This document shows, one piece after another, positions 18,414 through 27,747 of a DNA stretch of 64,000 bases (within the stretch, counting starts at the first letter, position 1; each line of letters begins with the position of its first letter). A program made the position numbers and the translations under genes. Source of the stretch: Paenibacillus ottowii (GTDB lineage: Bacteria > Bacillota > Bacilli > Paenibacillales > Paenibacillaceae); contig NZ_VIJZ01000005.1 in assembly GCF_006874425.1 (NCBI RefSeq), positions 248,001 to 312,000 on the forward strand, written 5' to 3'. The notes under the pieces are model-generated. The model was not told the DNA's origin. It did not search any database and worked only from the letters and a program-made list of their open reading frames with translations.

Positions 18414-20494
18414 GTTAGATTCCTCCCTGTCCCTAATTTACTGTGAAAAAATTCAGCCAGTTCACTCGATATATAATTGGCAATCTGATCCCTGCTACCA
18501 TGTTCCAGTAGCGTAATCATGTCTTCCTGCAACAGTAATGCACTAATCTCGCTCAATACCTCCAAGCTTTCCTTCGGCAACTCACGAGGTCCCAACATCA
18601 GCAGGACGCATTCTACCTGCTCATCTACATCCGCCAGCAGCGGCTCAGCCAACCTATACAAGGTCAGCGAAGGCTGGCGAACATAGGGACTGCGCGTATG
18701 AATCAAAGCAACGGAAGTATCAGAAATCACCTGACTCCCTTGACGCTCTCTTTCTATAAGTTGTTCAGCAACAACAGAAGGCTCTGTGACATTTCCCCGC
18801 ACTGCCTCCATCATGCAGATAGCCTCTATAGTAGCTGACATATCCATCCCTTGGTTTTCCAGCGGGTATACTTGAAATTGCTGTACAATGTGTACAATCT
18901 CCTCAAGGCTTTTCCGTAGACCGGTAAGCCATTCCATGCCCTGGCCGGACTGAACGGCCTGTTCCTGAGGATGGTCATTAAGTTGATTGAGTGTAATATG
19001 CTGGATGAAATGACGCAGACGGTCACTCTCCTCTTGCGTCAGCAGCGGACTGATTTTGAGATAACGATCCGGTTCAAGCGGTAGCTCCACTGTCGAAATG
19101 ATCAGATCATAATCCTCCTTCGGAATCCGCGTCGCCTCGTACCATGAGGCTCTATCCACGATTTTGATCTGTGGCAACTCCTTGGCCAGTCTTGTTGCCA
19201 GAAGTCTGGAGGAGCCAATTCCGCTCGTGCAGACTACGATGGCTCGAACCTCCCGCTGCAATTGTCGCAGCCGCTCCAACGAAGCGCCAAAATGCATGAC
19301 CAGAAATCCGATCTCTTCATCCGGTACTTCCATTTCTGTCATATCCGCCGCAGCCTTTTTGACCGATTCGAACAAGCTACCGTAATCCTTGCGGATTTGC
19401 TGAAGGAGAGGGTTGCGGATGGACTTCCCCTCCCTCAAACGTTTGAGTACCGGAGCCATATGGGCTATCAGTCCTTCACGCAAAACGCGGTCCTCGGCAA
19501 GTAGTGTGCCTGTCTCTGCCTCCACACGACGAATCAACTCATGAACCAACTCCAGCAGTACAAGATCATCCAGTGGCAGCAACCGTGTGGAATGATCCTC
19601 AGCATCACGGAACAGTAACCTGAAATAACTTCGTTCCTGGTCTGGAAAGTCAATAGCCAGCGCCGCCGACAACTCTGCGCATATGCGTTCTACCATAGCT
19701 GTGCGCAGCATGATATTCTCCTCCGAATCTGTCTTCAAATACGGGAGGGAGGGACGATGTTCTACAACGTACCCGAGTCGCAGACGTGCCAGCGACACGC
19801 AAATTTGAATCAGTAACTCCATATATTTGCTTTCCACCATGTTTTTCAGCCATTGATCATGAGGCTGCCAGAGGGCGTTCTCCACGGTTAGCAAGTTCTC
19901 CCTGCCAATCATCTCCAGCAACTTTTCAGTGACACGTGTCACCGGTCGAAGCTCCTCACGACCAGAAAACAGATCCGATTCATCCAAATATTCGAGAGCC
20001 AGCTCAGAAATCGCCCGTCTTTTGTCTATTTCCCGTCCTGTAATCTCGACACCGTATCCCCGTCTGCGCACAAGCACGAGTCCTCGATCTTTGATCCATC
20101 CTTGTAATTCGTCCAGATCATGACTGACCGTAGTTACTGTGACTTTCAAATCCGATGCCAGCGCCAGCAGCTTGATCGGCTCCTGTGTGTCCAGCAGCAT
20201 GCACAGAACTACAATCTTTCTCTCCTCAGCCGAGTAATCGTCTGACTTCGTATACAGCAACTGCTCTCGTAGACTTGCAAGCTGAGTCGGGTCGACATCC
20301 ACATAGATACCGATCCCTGATTTTTTCTCCAGCTTTACCTCATGAGCCGCCAACCAACACTCGACTGCGCCAAGTTCCCGATGGACCGTCCTTGTGCTGA
20401 CATTGATCTTCTCGGCAATTTCCCCGGCTGTAACCTCATGGGGCTGCTCCAAAAGATACTCCACGATGTCAGATTGTCGTTTCGTAATATTCAT
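18410..20494 (-). CDS. mtlR: Mannitol operon transcriptional activator MtlR (PRD/EIIB/EIIA)
   Basis: A 694-residue multidomain PTS-controlled activator. In order: an HTH_11-type winged helix (about 1-60), an Mga/DeoR-like second HTH (about 85-135), two PRDs (about 190-400), an EIIB-Gat-like domain with the cysteine site VVCTSGIGSS (about 425) and a C-terminal EIIA-Mtl domain with ALIHTRSP as the histidine site. In homologues, HPr phosphorylates the PRDs to activate, while MtlA/MtlF act on the EIIB/EIIA domains to inhibit without mannitol. The gene lies between mtlA and mtlF, so it is autoregulated. The start at 20494 lies 82 nt after the mtlA stop. Confidence 0.94.
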   Translation of the reverse strand: MNITKRQSDIVEYLLEQPHEVTAGEIAEKINVSTRTVHRELGAVECWLAAHEVKLEKKSGIGIYVDVDPTQLASLREQLLYTKSDDYSAEERKIVVLCMLLDTQEPIKLLALASDLKVTVTTVSHDLDELQGWIKDRGLVLVRRRGYGVEITGREIDKRRAISELALEYLDESDLFSGREELRPVTRVTEKLLEMIGRENLLTVENALWQPHDQWLKNMVESKYMELLIQICVSLARLRLGYVVEHRPSLPYLKTDSEENIMLRTAMVERICAELSAALAIDFPDQERSYFRLLFRDAEDHSTRLLPLDDLVLLELVHELIRRVEAETGTLLAEDRVLREGLIAHMAPVLKRLREGKSIRNPLLQQIRKDYGSLFESVKKAAADMTEMEVPDEEIGFLVMHFGASLERLRQLQREVRAIVVCTSGIGSSRLLATRLAKELPQIKIVDRASWYEATRIPKEDYDLIISTVELPLEPDRYLKISPLLTQEESDRLRHFIQHITLNQLNDHPQEQAVQSGQGMEWLTGLRKSLEEIVHIVQQFQVYPLENQGMDMSATIEAICMMEAVRGNVTEPSVVAEQLIERERQGSQVISDTSVALIHTRSPYVRQPSLTLYRLAEPLLADVDEQVECVLLMLGPRELPKESLEVLSEISALLLQEDMITLLEHGSRDQIANYISSELAEFFHSKLGTGRNLT

Positions 20495-20576
20495 AAGCGC
20501 ATACCGTTCCTTCCCAAGCTCTATTCCCTTTCAGCAGGAAATACAAACTGTACACAGACGGCTGACTTTATAGGGA

Positions 20577-22055
20577 TTAAGAGTCGGATTTCAGACGGTC
20601 AACCAGCGCTTCGTATTCAGGGCTTTTCAGAAAATTGTCAATGGAAATGTGCTCAGCATTCGGGGCTACCGTTTTAGCCCGGTCTGTCAACGTTTTTTGC
20701 GTAATGACAATGTCCGCATCCTGTGGAATTTCACTGATTGCCGTATTTGTTACCGTAACGTCCACGCCCGCCTGTTTCATTTTCTTGCGTAAAATGGAAG
20801 CTCCCATGGCACTTGAGCCCATACCTGCATCACAGGAAAAGACAATTTTGTTCACTTCGGATTTATCCTTGAACAGCCGATCTGTAGCAGCCTCGACAGT
20901 ACGACCAGATGCTTGGTTACTTTCCGCTACAGTGGCGCTAGCACTTGCACCTTTGCTTTGATTTTTCATATCTTTCAGGCGGGATGCAGCTTCCTCCAGC
21001 CCCTCTTCCTTCTGCTTACCTGTCTTGAGCAATACTGCGGCCACAGCAAAGGATACGACCGCAGCAGCGACCACACCGCTCAGCATCGGCAAATATCCAC
21101 CTTTTGGTGTCATCAGGAAATAAGCGATGATACTGCCTGGTGAAGGAGCAGCAACCAGTCCGGCACCTGTCAACATAAAACAGAAGGTTCCCACAACGCC
21201 CCCTGCTATAGCAGCAAGAATCAGAATCGGCTTCATCAAAATGTAAGGGAAATAAATTTCATGAATCCCGCCGAAAAAATGAATGATGACTGCACCAGGA
21301 GCAGACGACTTCGCAGAGCCTTTACCAAACAGGCAATAGGCCAACAAAATACCGAGGCCCGGCCCAGGATTGGATTCAAGCATGAACAAAACGGATTTCC
21401 CGCTTCTTGAAGCTTCCTCCAGCGCAATCGGACTCAATACTCCGTGATTCAATGCGTTGTTGAGAAATAATACTTTTCCGGGCTCAATAATGAGATTGAC
21501 AAGCGGCAAAAGCCCTGCATTTACGAGAAACTGTACCCCTGCCGACAATACTTGGCTGATGGTTTGTACGACCGGACCGATGCCCACATGAGCGAGTAGT
21601 GCTAGAATGGCACCGATAATCCCAGCCGAGAAATTATTGACCAGCATTTCAAAACCGGATTTGACTTTGCCTTCAACGGCCTTATCGAACTTCTTCAATA
21701 TCCATGCAGCCAGCGGACCAGCTACCATTGCGCCCAGGAACATCGGGATATCGGCCCCCACAATGACACCCATCGTCATAATGGCACCGATCACACCTCC
21801 ACGCTGTCCGTGAATCATTGTGCCTCCTGTATAACCAATTAACAGCGGCAGCAAATAATTTTTCATTGGATCAACCAGTTGTGCAAAACCCTCGTTCGGG
21901 AACCACCCGGTCGGAATAAAGAGTGCTGTAATTAATCCCCACGCAATAAAGGCTCCCATATTCGGCATAACCATACCGCTGAGAAAACGGCCAAAACGTT
22001 GTACGGCAACACGAGCGCCACCGCTTGAACTGGACTTTGTGTCCACTGTGCTCAT
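20577..22055 (-). CDS. mtlA: PTS mannitol-specific EIICB permease
   Basis: About 492 residues: an EIIC membrane domain (about 15-340, FGRFLSGMVMPNMGAFIAWG) and a cytoplasmic EIIB domain (from about 395) with the phosphocysteine in VFSCDAGMGSSAMGA. A flexible linker rich in Ala and Ser joins them. It imports and phosphorylates mannitol at carbon 1. EIIA is separate (mtlF), as in many Firmicutes. I place the start at ATG 22055 because AAGGAGG lies 8 nt upstream. An ATG at 22061 is only 2 nt from that motif, and 22088 would give an N-terminus not seen in the family. It is the first gene of the operon. Confidence 0.94.
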   Translation of the reverse strand: MSTVDTKSSSSGGARVAVQRFGRFLSGMVMPNMGAFIAWGLITALFIPTGWFPNEGFAQLVDPMKNYLLPLLIGYTGGTMIHGQRGGVIGAIMTMGVIVGADIPMFLGAMVAGPLAAWILKKFDKAVEGKVKSGFEMLVNNFSAGIIGAILALLAHVGIGPVVQTISQVLSAGVQFLVNAGLLPLVNLIIEPGKVLFLNNALNHGVLSPIALEEASRSGKSVLFMLESNPGPGLGILLAYCLFGKGSAKSSAPGAVIIHFFGGIHEIYFPYILMKPILILAAIAGGVVGTFCFMLTGAGLVAAPSPGSIIAYFLMTPKGGYLPMLSGVVAAAVVSFAVAAVLLKTGKQKEEGLEEAASRLKDMKNQSKGASASATVAESNQASGRTVEAATDRLFKDKSEVNKIVFSCDAGMGSSAMGASILRKKMKQAGVDVTVTNTAISEIPQDADIVITQKTLTDRAKTVAPNAEHISIDNFLKSPEYEALVDRLKSDS

Positions 22056-22106
22056 ATTCATATCCTCCTTGTGAGTAAATAGCATCACTACCTTTTCTTA
22101 AAATTC

Positions 22107-22135
22107 ATACTAAATGACAGCGCTATCTTCATCAA
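22107..22135 (-). promoter_or_regulatory. Probable sigma-A promoter of the mtl operon
   Basis: On the minus strand TTGATG (22130-22135) and TAGTAT (22107-22112) are 17 nt apart. A partial cre-like sequence (TGACAGCGCTATCT on plus, 22115-22128) lies in the spacer. The -35 forms one edge of the dyad described at 22129-22172. Confidence 0.6.
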
Positions 22136-22172
22136 CGAAATGAAAACGTACTTTCGTCATGAACGTTGATGA
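22129..22172. promoter_or_regulatory. Nested dyad, candidate MtlR operator
   Basis: The outer arms TCATCAACG (22129-22137) and CGTTGATGA (22164-22172) pair perfectly around a 26-bp centre. The centre itself contains CGAAA/TTTCG (22136-22140, 22152-22156). The element touches the mtlA -35 and extends upstream, the expected place for an activator such as MtlR. Confidence 0.55.
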
Positions 22173-22343
22173 CAACATTTAAATTTAAAGTAACGCCAAG
22201 GCATTATCCCTGCATAATTCTTCATAATATGGCCGATAACAATAGAAATTAGTCGAAAAAACATAGTTGTAAATCTGCATAGTTTTTAATGGGACACCCT
22301 TCTAAATCTGAGGAAATGACGCAATTACGTCTTCTAAAACAAC

Positions 22344-22383
22344 AAAAAAATAGCCGCTATGTCAGGTCATAGCGACTATTTTA
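22344..22383 (-). terminator. Intrinsic terminator downstream of gcvH
   Basis: Arms 22347-22361 and 22368-22382 pair over 15 bp with one mismatch and a 6-nt loop. On the minus strand a run of seven T follows. It lies about 95-130 nt after the gcvH stop. Confidence 0.85.
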
Positions 22384-22477
22384 TACAAAAACCGAGCGGA
22401 CTCACGATGCTCTTATTTAATTCAAGATCCATACAGAAAATCAAAATAAAAGGTAGTAATTCATGCTGTATTACTTA

Positions 22478-22876
22478 TTACTGCTCATCCGAAATCAACT
22501 GTTCGTACTGCTCCGCAGACAGCAGCTTGCCCACAGCTTCCTCGACATCATTGTTCAATTCTACTTCGATCATCCAACCCTTTTCATAGGGAGATTCATT
22601 CACCATTTCAGGTGTGCTTTCCAGAGCTTCATTCACTTTCATAACGGTTCCCGCCACCGGGGCAAAAAGATCGGAGACTGTCTTCACCGATTCAATTGTG
22701 CCGACCTCCGCCCCCTGTTCAATCGTTGTTCCCACCCCAGGTAATTCCACAAAAACAATATCACCCAGTTGATGCTGTGCAAAGTCTGTAATGCCGATTC
22801 GCAACGTTCCATCCGCTGTGCGCTGGACCCACTCATGTTCGTCTGTATACCAAAGTTCCTGTTTCACTTCACTCAT
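22478..22876 (-). CDS. gcvH: Glycine cleavage system H protein
   Basis: A 132-residue lipoyl carrier protein. It has the H-protein N-terminus YTDEHEWVQ, the ITDFAQHQLGDIVFVELP strand and the lipoyl-lysine motif in VGTIESVKTVSDLFAPVAG (the K after SV). The lipoamide arm shuttles the aminomethyl group between the P, T and L proteins. The gene is divergent from gcvT-gcvPA-gcvPB and lies outside the riboswitch leader, with its own promoter and terminator. H protein also serves in lipoate relay in Bacillus, which could explain separate control. Confidence 0.96.
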   Translation of the reverse strand: MSEVKQELWYTDEHEWVQRTADGTLRIGITDFAQHQLGDIVFVELPGVGTTIEQGAEVGTIESVKTVSDLFAPVAGTVMKVNEALESTPEMVNESPYEKGWMIEVELNNDVEEAVGKLLSAEQYEQLISDEQ

Positions 22877-22938
22877 CCGTTTCGCCTCATTTCCACATGA
22901 ATAAAATGCTTTTGATCACTTGTATTAGACAGGTTAAG

Positions 22939-22966
22939 ATTATGACAACAAGAACATCCATGTCAA
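22939..22966 (-). promoter_or_regulatory. Candidate sigma-A promoter of gcvH
   Basis: On the minus strand TTGACA (22961-22966) and CATAAT (22939-22944) are 16 nt apart, about 60-90 nt upstream of the gcvH start. Confidence 0.6.
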
Positions 22967-23027
22967 TAATACTAACAAAAATACTTCATACCAACCTATA
23001 TAGCATAGTCTATCAAAAATAATAACT

Positions 23028-23044
23028 TGTAACAAACGCTTACA
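23028..23044. promoter_or_regulatory. TGTAA-N7-TTACA dyad, cre-like
   Basis: The perfect 5-bp dyad TGTAA/TTACA encloses CAAACGC, and on the minus strand it reads TGTAAGCGTTTGTTACA. The left half fits the CcpA cre core TGTAAGCG; the right half departs from it. It lies between the divergent gcvH and gcvT promoters. Confidence 0.4.
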
Positions 23045-23097
23045 TATCCTTATTTATACATTAAATGTTTTTCATATTGTTTCATATGACATTTTTA

Positions 23098-23126
23098 TTG
23101 ACATTTTGAATGAATTTGCGTATTAA
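23098..23126 (+). promoter_or_regulatory. Sigma-A promoter of the gcvT-gcvPA-gcvPB operon
   Basis: TTGACA (23098-23103) and TATTAA (23121-23126) are separated by 17 nt. Initiation would fall near 23133, giving a leader of about 410 nt that contains the glycine riboswitch. Confidence 0.75.
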
Positions 23127-23170
23127 TGGGTTATAGCAAATGCTTTTGGAAATACATCGACAACTGCAAA

Positions 23171-23514
23171 CGCGGATGAACGCGGAGGGAGAGACTGCCA
23201 AAAGGATTCTCATAGCTGTTGTCGTTTGTGAGACAGTTATGCACGCGAATCGGATCCAAGTTGTTACCTGCAGGACCGGGTAGCATACCATTGATCCAAA
23301 AGGTAGCGCCGAAGGAGTAAACTTGCATTGCAGGTGAATCTCTCAGGCAAAAGGACCTCTGCCGGACGCATCTCTGGAGAGCATTCGCGATTAGAGCGGA
23401 TCACCCAAGGGGAAACCCGGTACATGCCGGGGTAACTTTCTGGTATCAAGGACAGAGCTGAAAAAAGAGTATGGACCGCCGTCTATACGTTTCTTTCAGC
23501 CTGTCTTTTTGTTT
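23171..23514 (+). promoter_or_regulatory. Tandem glycine riboswitch with terminator, expanded first aptamer
   Basis: Aptamer 1 has its 5' P1 strand near GGAGGGAGAG (23184-23193) and its conserved core from CGCCGAAGGAG (23307) through TCTCAGGCAAAAGGAC to CTCTGGAGAG (about 23381). A short linker hairpin follows (ATTCGC/GCGGAT). Aptamer 2 runs from CACCCAAGGGG (23402) to AAGGACAGAG (23457). The terminator arms GACAG-GCTGAAA (23451-23463) and TTTCAGC-CTGTC (23494-23505) share the aptamer 2 closing strand and are followed by TTTTT. Glycine binding should prevent termination and turn on the glycine cleavage genes. Between CTGCC (23195-23199) and GGTAG (23302-23306) there are about 102 nt where B. 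subtilis has a short loop. Confidence 0.92.
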
Positions 23515-23544
23515 TGGCCGATTACACTGGATAGGAGTGGAAAA

Positions 23545-24645
23545 ATGTCTAATTTGCGAAGAACACCACTATATTCGTCCTACGGGACGCAACCCGGAGT
23601 TCGTTGTATTGACTTTGGCGGATGGGAGCTCCCCGTTCAGTTTAGCGGCATCCAAAAAGAACATGAGGCCGTCCGCCAACGCGCGGGCTTATTCGATGTC
23701 TCGCATATGGGCGAGTTTTTGGTTGAGGGCAAAGAAGCCGAGGCTTTTTTGCAGCGAGTAACCACAAATGATGTCAGCCAGTTGGAACCGGGTCAGGCAC
23801 AATATTCACTCCTTTGTTACCCCGACGGAGGCGTAGTGGATGACTTGCTTGTATATCGCAAAGGACCAGAGCGCTACATGCTCGTTGTGAATGCTTCCAA
23901 CATCGACAAAGATTGGGATTGGCTTATTCGCCACGCACCTGCATCGGTTCATCTGGAGAATGTGTCTGACGCAATAGCATTGCTGGCATTGCAAGGACCA
24001 GAAGCAGCACGTATTGCCGCTGCCGCGACAGATACAGATATAACGAATCTGGCATCTTTCCGATTCCAGGAGAACGTGCAATTGTTTGGAGCAAAAGCGC
24101 TTGTCTCGCGAACCGGATATACCGGCGAAGACGGCTTTGAATTTTATATACCTGCTGAGGAAGCACCTGCCGTCTGGGATGGTTTGCTTCGTTGCGGTGA
24201 GTCGTATGGGCTGATTCCTGCTGGACTTGGTGCTCGCGATACGCTGCGCTTTGAGGCGCGGCTGCCGCTGTACGGGCAAGAGTTATCTGCGACCATTTCA
24301 CCGCTTGAGGCTGGTTTAGGTTTCTTCGTCAAGCTGAACAAAGGAGATTTTATCGGCAGGGAAGCACTGCAACGCCAGAAAGAACAAGGAATTCCTCGCA
24401 AGTTGATTGGGCTGGAAATGATGGACCGCGGCATCCCGCGCGCTCATTATCCGGTATTTGCTGAAGGCCAACACATCGGTGAGGTCACCACCGGCACCCA
24501 ATCGCCCACCTTGAAGCGCAATCTAGGGCTGGCCCTGGTGGACAGTCGTTATAGTACCCTATCTACACCGCTGGAGGTCGAAATTCGTGGTAAACTCCTA
24601 CGTGCGGAGGTGGTCGCAGCCCCCTTTTATAAACGGCCACGCTGA
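23545..24645 (+). CDS. gcvT: Glycine cleavage system T protein (aminomethyltransferase)
   Basis: A 366-residue tetrahydrofolate-dependent aminomethyltransferase that releases ammonia from the H-protein-bound intermediate and forms 5,10-methylene-THF. The N-terminal [18 protein letters not shown] segment, [14 protein letters not shown] and [12 protein letters not shown] are characteristic; the Asp in the last motif acts in folate chemistry. I choose ATG 23545, preceded by AGGAGTGG, because it follows the riboswitch terminator by about 30 nt and gives the usual N-terminus [11 protein letters not shown] start at 23509 would lie inside the terminator. It is the first gene under the glycine riboswitch. 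Confidence 0.97.
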   Translation: MSNLRRTPLYSSYGTQPGVRCIDFGGWELPVQFSGIQKEHEAVRQRAGLFDVSHMGEFLVEGKEAEAFLQRVTTNDVSQLEPGQAQYSLLCYPDGGVVDDLLVYRKGPERYMLVVNASNIDKDWDWLIRHAPASVHLENVSDAIALLALQGPEAARIAAAATDTDITNLASFRFQENVQLFGAKALVSRTGYTGEDGFEFYIPAEEAPAVWDGLLRCGESYGLIPAGLGARDTLRFEARLPLYGQELSATISPLEAGLGFFVKLNKGDFIGREALQRQKEQGIPRKLIGLEMMDRGIPRAHYPVFAEGQHIGEVTTGTQSPTLKRNLGLALVDSRYSTLSTPLEVEIRGKLLRAEVVAAPFYKRPR

Positions 24646-24770
24646 TCTTAAACTCTCTTCATTCCTGAAAAAACGATCATATCGTATATGAAATTCTGGA
24701 TTTTCCAATTCCGTTTATGTATTAGCTAATTTATTATCTAAATTTTGCTTTTCGAAAGGAGCCAGAACCT

Positions 24771-26126
24771 ATGAAGCAGCATCGCTATCTCCCCATGACC
24801 GAACAAGACCAAACCGAAATGCTGCGTGTGGTAGGCGTATCATCCATTGATGAGCTATTTAGTGACATTCCAGAGGCTATTCGATACCAAGGGGAACTCC
24901 CTCTTTCCTCTCGGCTCGACGAAAGAGCCTTAACCCGCCACATGGCCAGACTGGCCGGACACAATGCCAATACAGATACACATGCCAGCTTTCTTGGTGC
25001 AGGCATTTATGATCATCATATTCCGTCCGTTATCCAACACATCACCTCACGATCCGAATTTTACACAGCCTATACCCCTTATCAGCCGGAAGTAAGCCAG
25101 GGCGAGCTGCAAGCCATCTTCGAGTTCCAGTCGTATATTTGCGAATTGACAGGCATGGCTGTAGCTAATGCCAGTATGTACGATGGGGCGACAGCTCTGG
25201 CGGAAGCAGGCTCATTGGCTACCGCAGCCACGCGCCGTAAACAGCTCATCGTATCAAGGTCTGTCCATCCAGAGGCACGTCAGGTATTGGCAGCCTATGC
25301 ACGCGGATTGGATTTGGACATCGTGGAGATTGGCTGTTCAGACGGCGTAACGGATGTCGATGCGCTAGCCGCAGCTATATCGGAACAGACAGCGGCTGTT
25401 TTGGTTCAGAGCCCCAACTTTTTCGGAGCCGTCGAAAATTTGAAGCCGATGGCTGAACTCATCCATGCGCAGCAAGGACTTATGGTTGTCAGTGCCAACC
25501 CACTGGCGCTTGGCTTATTGGAGGCACCTGGCAAGCAAGGCGCAGATATTGTGGTAGGCGACGCACAGCCGCTTGGGATCTCGTCCTCGCTCGGCGGTCC
25601 GACCTGCGGTTACTTTGCCGTGTCACAGGCGCATATGCGCCGTATCCCTGGACGGATTGTAGGCCAAACCACAGACCGTAACGGCAAACGCGGTTTCGTG
25701 CTGACCTTGCAAGCGAGAGAACAACATATCCGCCGCGAAAAGGCTACCTCTAACATTTGCTCCAATCAAGCGTTGCTTGCTTTATCGGCATCAGTGTACT
25801 TGTCCGTCATGGGAAGACAGGGTATCCAGGAAGTAGCCGAGCTGAATGTGCATAAAAGTCGCTATGCATTAGAGCAATTGCTGAGCTTGAAAGGCGTAAC
25901 TGCCTCGTTTCATGCACCGACCTTTAATGAGTTTGCCCTTAGACTGCCTGAAGGCACAGATATGAGCAAACTTCAGGACAATCTGCTGGCTGCCGGATTT
26001 ATTGCAGGCTATGATTTGGGCCGGGACTATCCGGAGCTTGCTGGTCATATGCTGATTGCCGTAACGGAGCAAAGAACCAAAGAAGAGATCGACCAATTTG
26101 TACACACCTTGGAGGGATTGCTATGA
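24771..26126 (+). CDS. gcvPA: Glycine dehydrogenase (decarboxylating) subunit 1
   Basis: A 451-residue N-terminal half of the split P protein. It opens with [15 protein letters not shown] and contains [32 protein letters not shown] and GPTCGYFAV, all typical of GcvPA. With GcvPB it forms the PLP enzyme that decarboxylates glycine and loads the H protein. The split alpha2beta2 form is usual in Firmicutes. A good GAAAGGAG ribosome site precedes the ATG. The 125-bp gap after gcvT shows no terminator. The stop overlaps the gcvPB start by 4 nt. Confidence 0.96.
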   Translation: MKQHRYLPMTEQDQTEMLRVVGVSSIDELFSDIPEAIRYQGELPLSSRLDERALTRHMARLAGHNANTDTHASFLGAGIYDHHIPSVIQHITSRSEFYTAYTPYQPEVSQGELQAIFEFQSYICELTGMAVANASMYDGATALAEAGSLATAATRRKQLIVSRSVHPEARQVLAAYARGLDLDIVEIGCSDGVTDVDALAAAISEQTAAVLVQSPNFFGAVENLKPMAELIHAQQGLMVVSANPLALGLLEAPGKQGADIVVGDAQPLGISSSLGGPTCGYFAVSQAHMRRIPGRIVGQTTDRNGKRGFVLTLQAREQHIRREKATSNICSNQALLALSASVYLSVMGRQGIQEVAELNVHKSRYALEQLLSLKGVTASFHAPTFNEFALRLPEGTDMSKLQDNLLAAGFIAGYDLGRDYPELAGHMLIAVTEQRTKEEIDQFVHTLEGLL

Positions 26127-27619
26127 CACACGCCGGACAGGATCAGAAACAAGAGCTGTTGCAGGAACACGATCAGGCGCTCATTTTTGAATTGAGCCGT
26201 CCGGGTCGCATCGCCTATTCCCTTCCTGAGTGCGATGTCCCTCGTCGCCCGGTAGCAGAGCTTTTGCCAGATTACGCGCTGCGCAGCGAGCCTGTGGCAC
26301 TACCCGAGGTATACGAAGTAGATGTTATTCGCCATTATACCGCCCTGTCCCAGCGTAATTTTGGCGTCGACAACGGATTTTATCCGCTTGGCTCCTGTAC
26401 GATGAAATACAACCCGAAGGTGAACGAGGATGTCGCCCGTTACGCAGGCTTTGCTAAAATCCATCCCTATCAGCCGGAGGGTAGCATCCAGGGTGCTATG
26501 GAGCTGCTGTATACGCTCCAAAACGATCTGGCTGCGTTGACCGGCATGGATGCCGTCACGCTTCAGCCCGCTGCTGGCGCCCATGGCGAATGGACCGGGC
26601 TGATGATGATCCGCTCGTACCACGAAGCACGTGGTGAGCGACGTACCAAGGTGCTCGTGCCGGATTCCTCGCACGGAACGAACCCCGCCAGTGCAACTGT
26701 CGCGGGCTTCGAAACAGTCACCCTACCCTCCACCCCAGAGGGGCTGGTGGATCTGGATGCGCTGCGTCAAGCCGTAGGCAACGACACCGCTGCGCTCATG
26801 CTGACCAATCCAAACACGCTGGGCCTGTTTGAGAAGCAAATTACTGACATTGCCGCGATCGTGCATGACGCAGGTGGTCTGCTTTACTATGACGGGGCAA
26901 ATTCCAACGCCATCATGGGAATTACCCGCCCCGGGGATATGGGCTTCGATGTGGTGCATCTCAATCTGCACAAAACGATGAGCACCCCTCACGGCGGAGG
27001 CGGCCCTGGCGCGGGACCTGTCGGCGTAAAGCAGCGACTGATTCCCTATTTGCCCAAGCCGCTTGTTGTACGTGATTCGCAGGGGATGTACCGCTGGGAC
27101 CGGGAGCAGGGAGATTCTATTGGACGGGTCAAAGCCTTTTACGGCAACTTTGGCATTCTCGTCCGTGCCTATGCCTATATCCGCAGCTACGGTCCTGATG
27201 GCTTGAAGCGAGTATCCGAATGCGCTGTACTCAATGCCAACTACATGATGCATCGGTTGGCTCCGCATTTTGACCTGCCTTACCCTGGGCATTGCAAACA
27301 CGAATTTGTCATGTCAGGGCGAGGCTTGAAGAAATTTGGAGTGCGTACGCTGGATGTAGCCAAACGATTGCTTGATTTCGGTTATCATCCACCTACCATT
27401 TATTTTCCGCTAAATGTAGAGGAATGCATCATGATCGAGCCGACGGAAACAGAAAGCAAAGAGACGCTGGATGCTTTTGTCGACACTATGATTCAAATTG
27501 CGCGCGAAGCCGAGGAGAATCCTGAGCTGGTGCTCAATGCACCCTATACCACTCCCGTCACGCGCCTGGATGAAACCACTGCAGCCCGTAAACCTGTGTT
27601 GAATTGTGCATGTAGTTAA
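26123..27619 (+). CDS. gcvPB: Glycine dehydrogenase (decarboxylating) subunit 2
   Basis: A 498-residue C-terminal half of the split P protein that carries the PLP-binding lysine in [18 protein letters not shown], followed by the glycine-rich loop. [14 protein letters not shown] and [15 protein letters not shown] are hallmark segments. It works with GcvPA, which precedes it with an ATGA overlap that suggests coupled 1:1 synthesis. The last residues include CACS at the end of the chain; I attach no function to that. Confidence 0.96.
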   Translation: MTHAGQDQKQELLQEHDQALIFELSRPGRIAYSLPECDVPRRPVAELLPDYALRSEPVALPEVYEVDVIRHYTALSQRNFGVDNGFYPLGSCTMKYNPKVNEDVARYAGFAKIHPYQPEGSIQGAMELLYTLQNDLAALTGMDAVTLQPAAGAHGEWTGLMMIRSYHEARGERRTKVLVPDSSHGTNPASATVAGFETVTLPSTPEGLVDLDALRQAVGNDTAALMLTNPNTLGLFEKQITDIAAIVHDAGGLLYYDGANSNAIMGITRPGDMGFDVVHLNLHKTMSTPHGGGGPGAGPVGVKQRLIPYLPKPLVVRDSQGMYRWDREQGDSIGRVKAFYGNFGILVRAYAYIRSYGPDGLKRVSECAVLNANYMMHRLAPHFDLPYPGHCKHEFVMSGRGLKKFGVRTLDVAKRLLDFGYHPPTIYFPLNVEECIMIEPTETESKETLDAFVDTMIQIAREAEENPELVLNAPYTTPVTRLDETTAARKPVLNCACS

Positions 27620-27657
27620 AAATAAATTTCGACCTAGTCACCCAAAGCATACAAAAA

Positions 27658-27683
27658 AGCCGGTATCTGTTTAGATACCGGCT
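27658..27683 (-). terminator. Intrinsic terminator downstream of ptsI
   Basis: The arms AGCCGGTATCT and AGATACCGGCT form an 11-bp perfect stem with a 4-nt loop. The A-run at 27653-27658 becomes a T-run on the minus strand, so it ends the pts transcript. Confidence 0.88.
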
Positions 27684-27706
27684 GCTGTATGTATACAGCA
27701 ATTTTT
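27683..27706 (+). terminator. Probable terminator of the gcvT-gcvPA-gcvPB operon
   Basis: The stem GCTGTA/TACAGC with loop TGTA, inside a perfect 18-bp palindrome at 27683-27700, is followed by ATTTTTG on the plus strand. It lies back to back with the ptsI terminator between the converging operons. Confidence 0.7.
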
Positions 27707-27747
27707 GTTGGAAAAAGATATAACCTTTGAAAATGTGATACCCTTCC

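Noticed and set aside
23082..23449. Three overlapping minus-strand frames of 61-69 codons
   Set aside because: They lie over the promoter and glycine riboswitch on the opposite strand and have no coding features.
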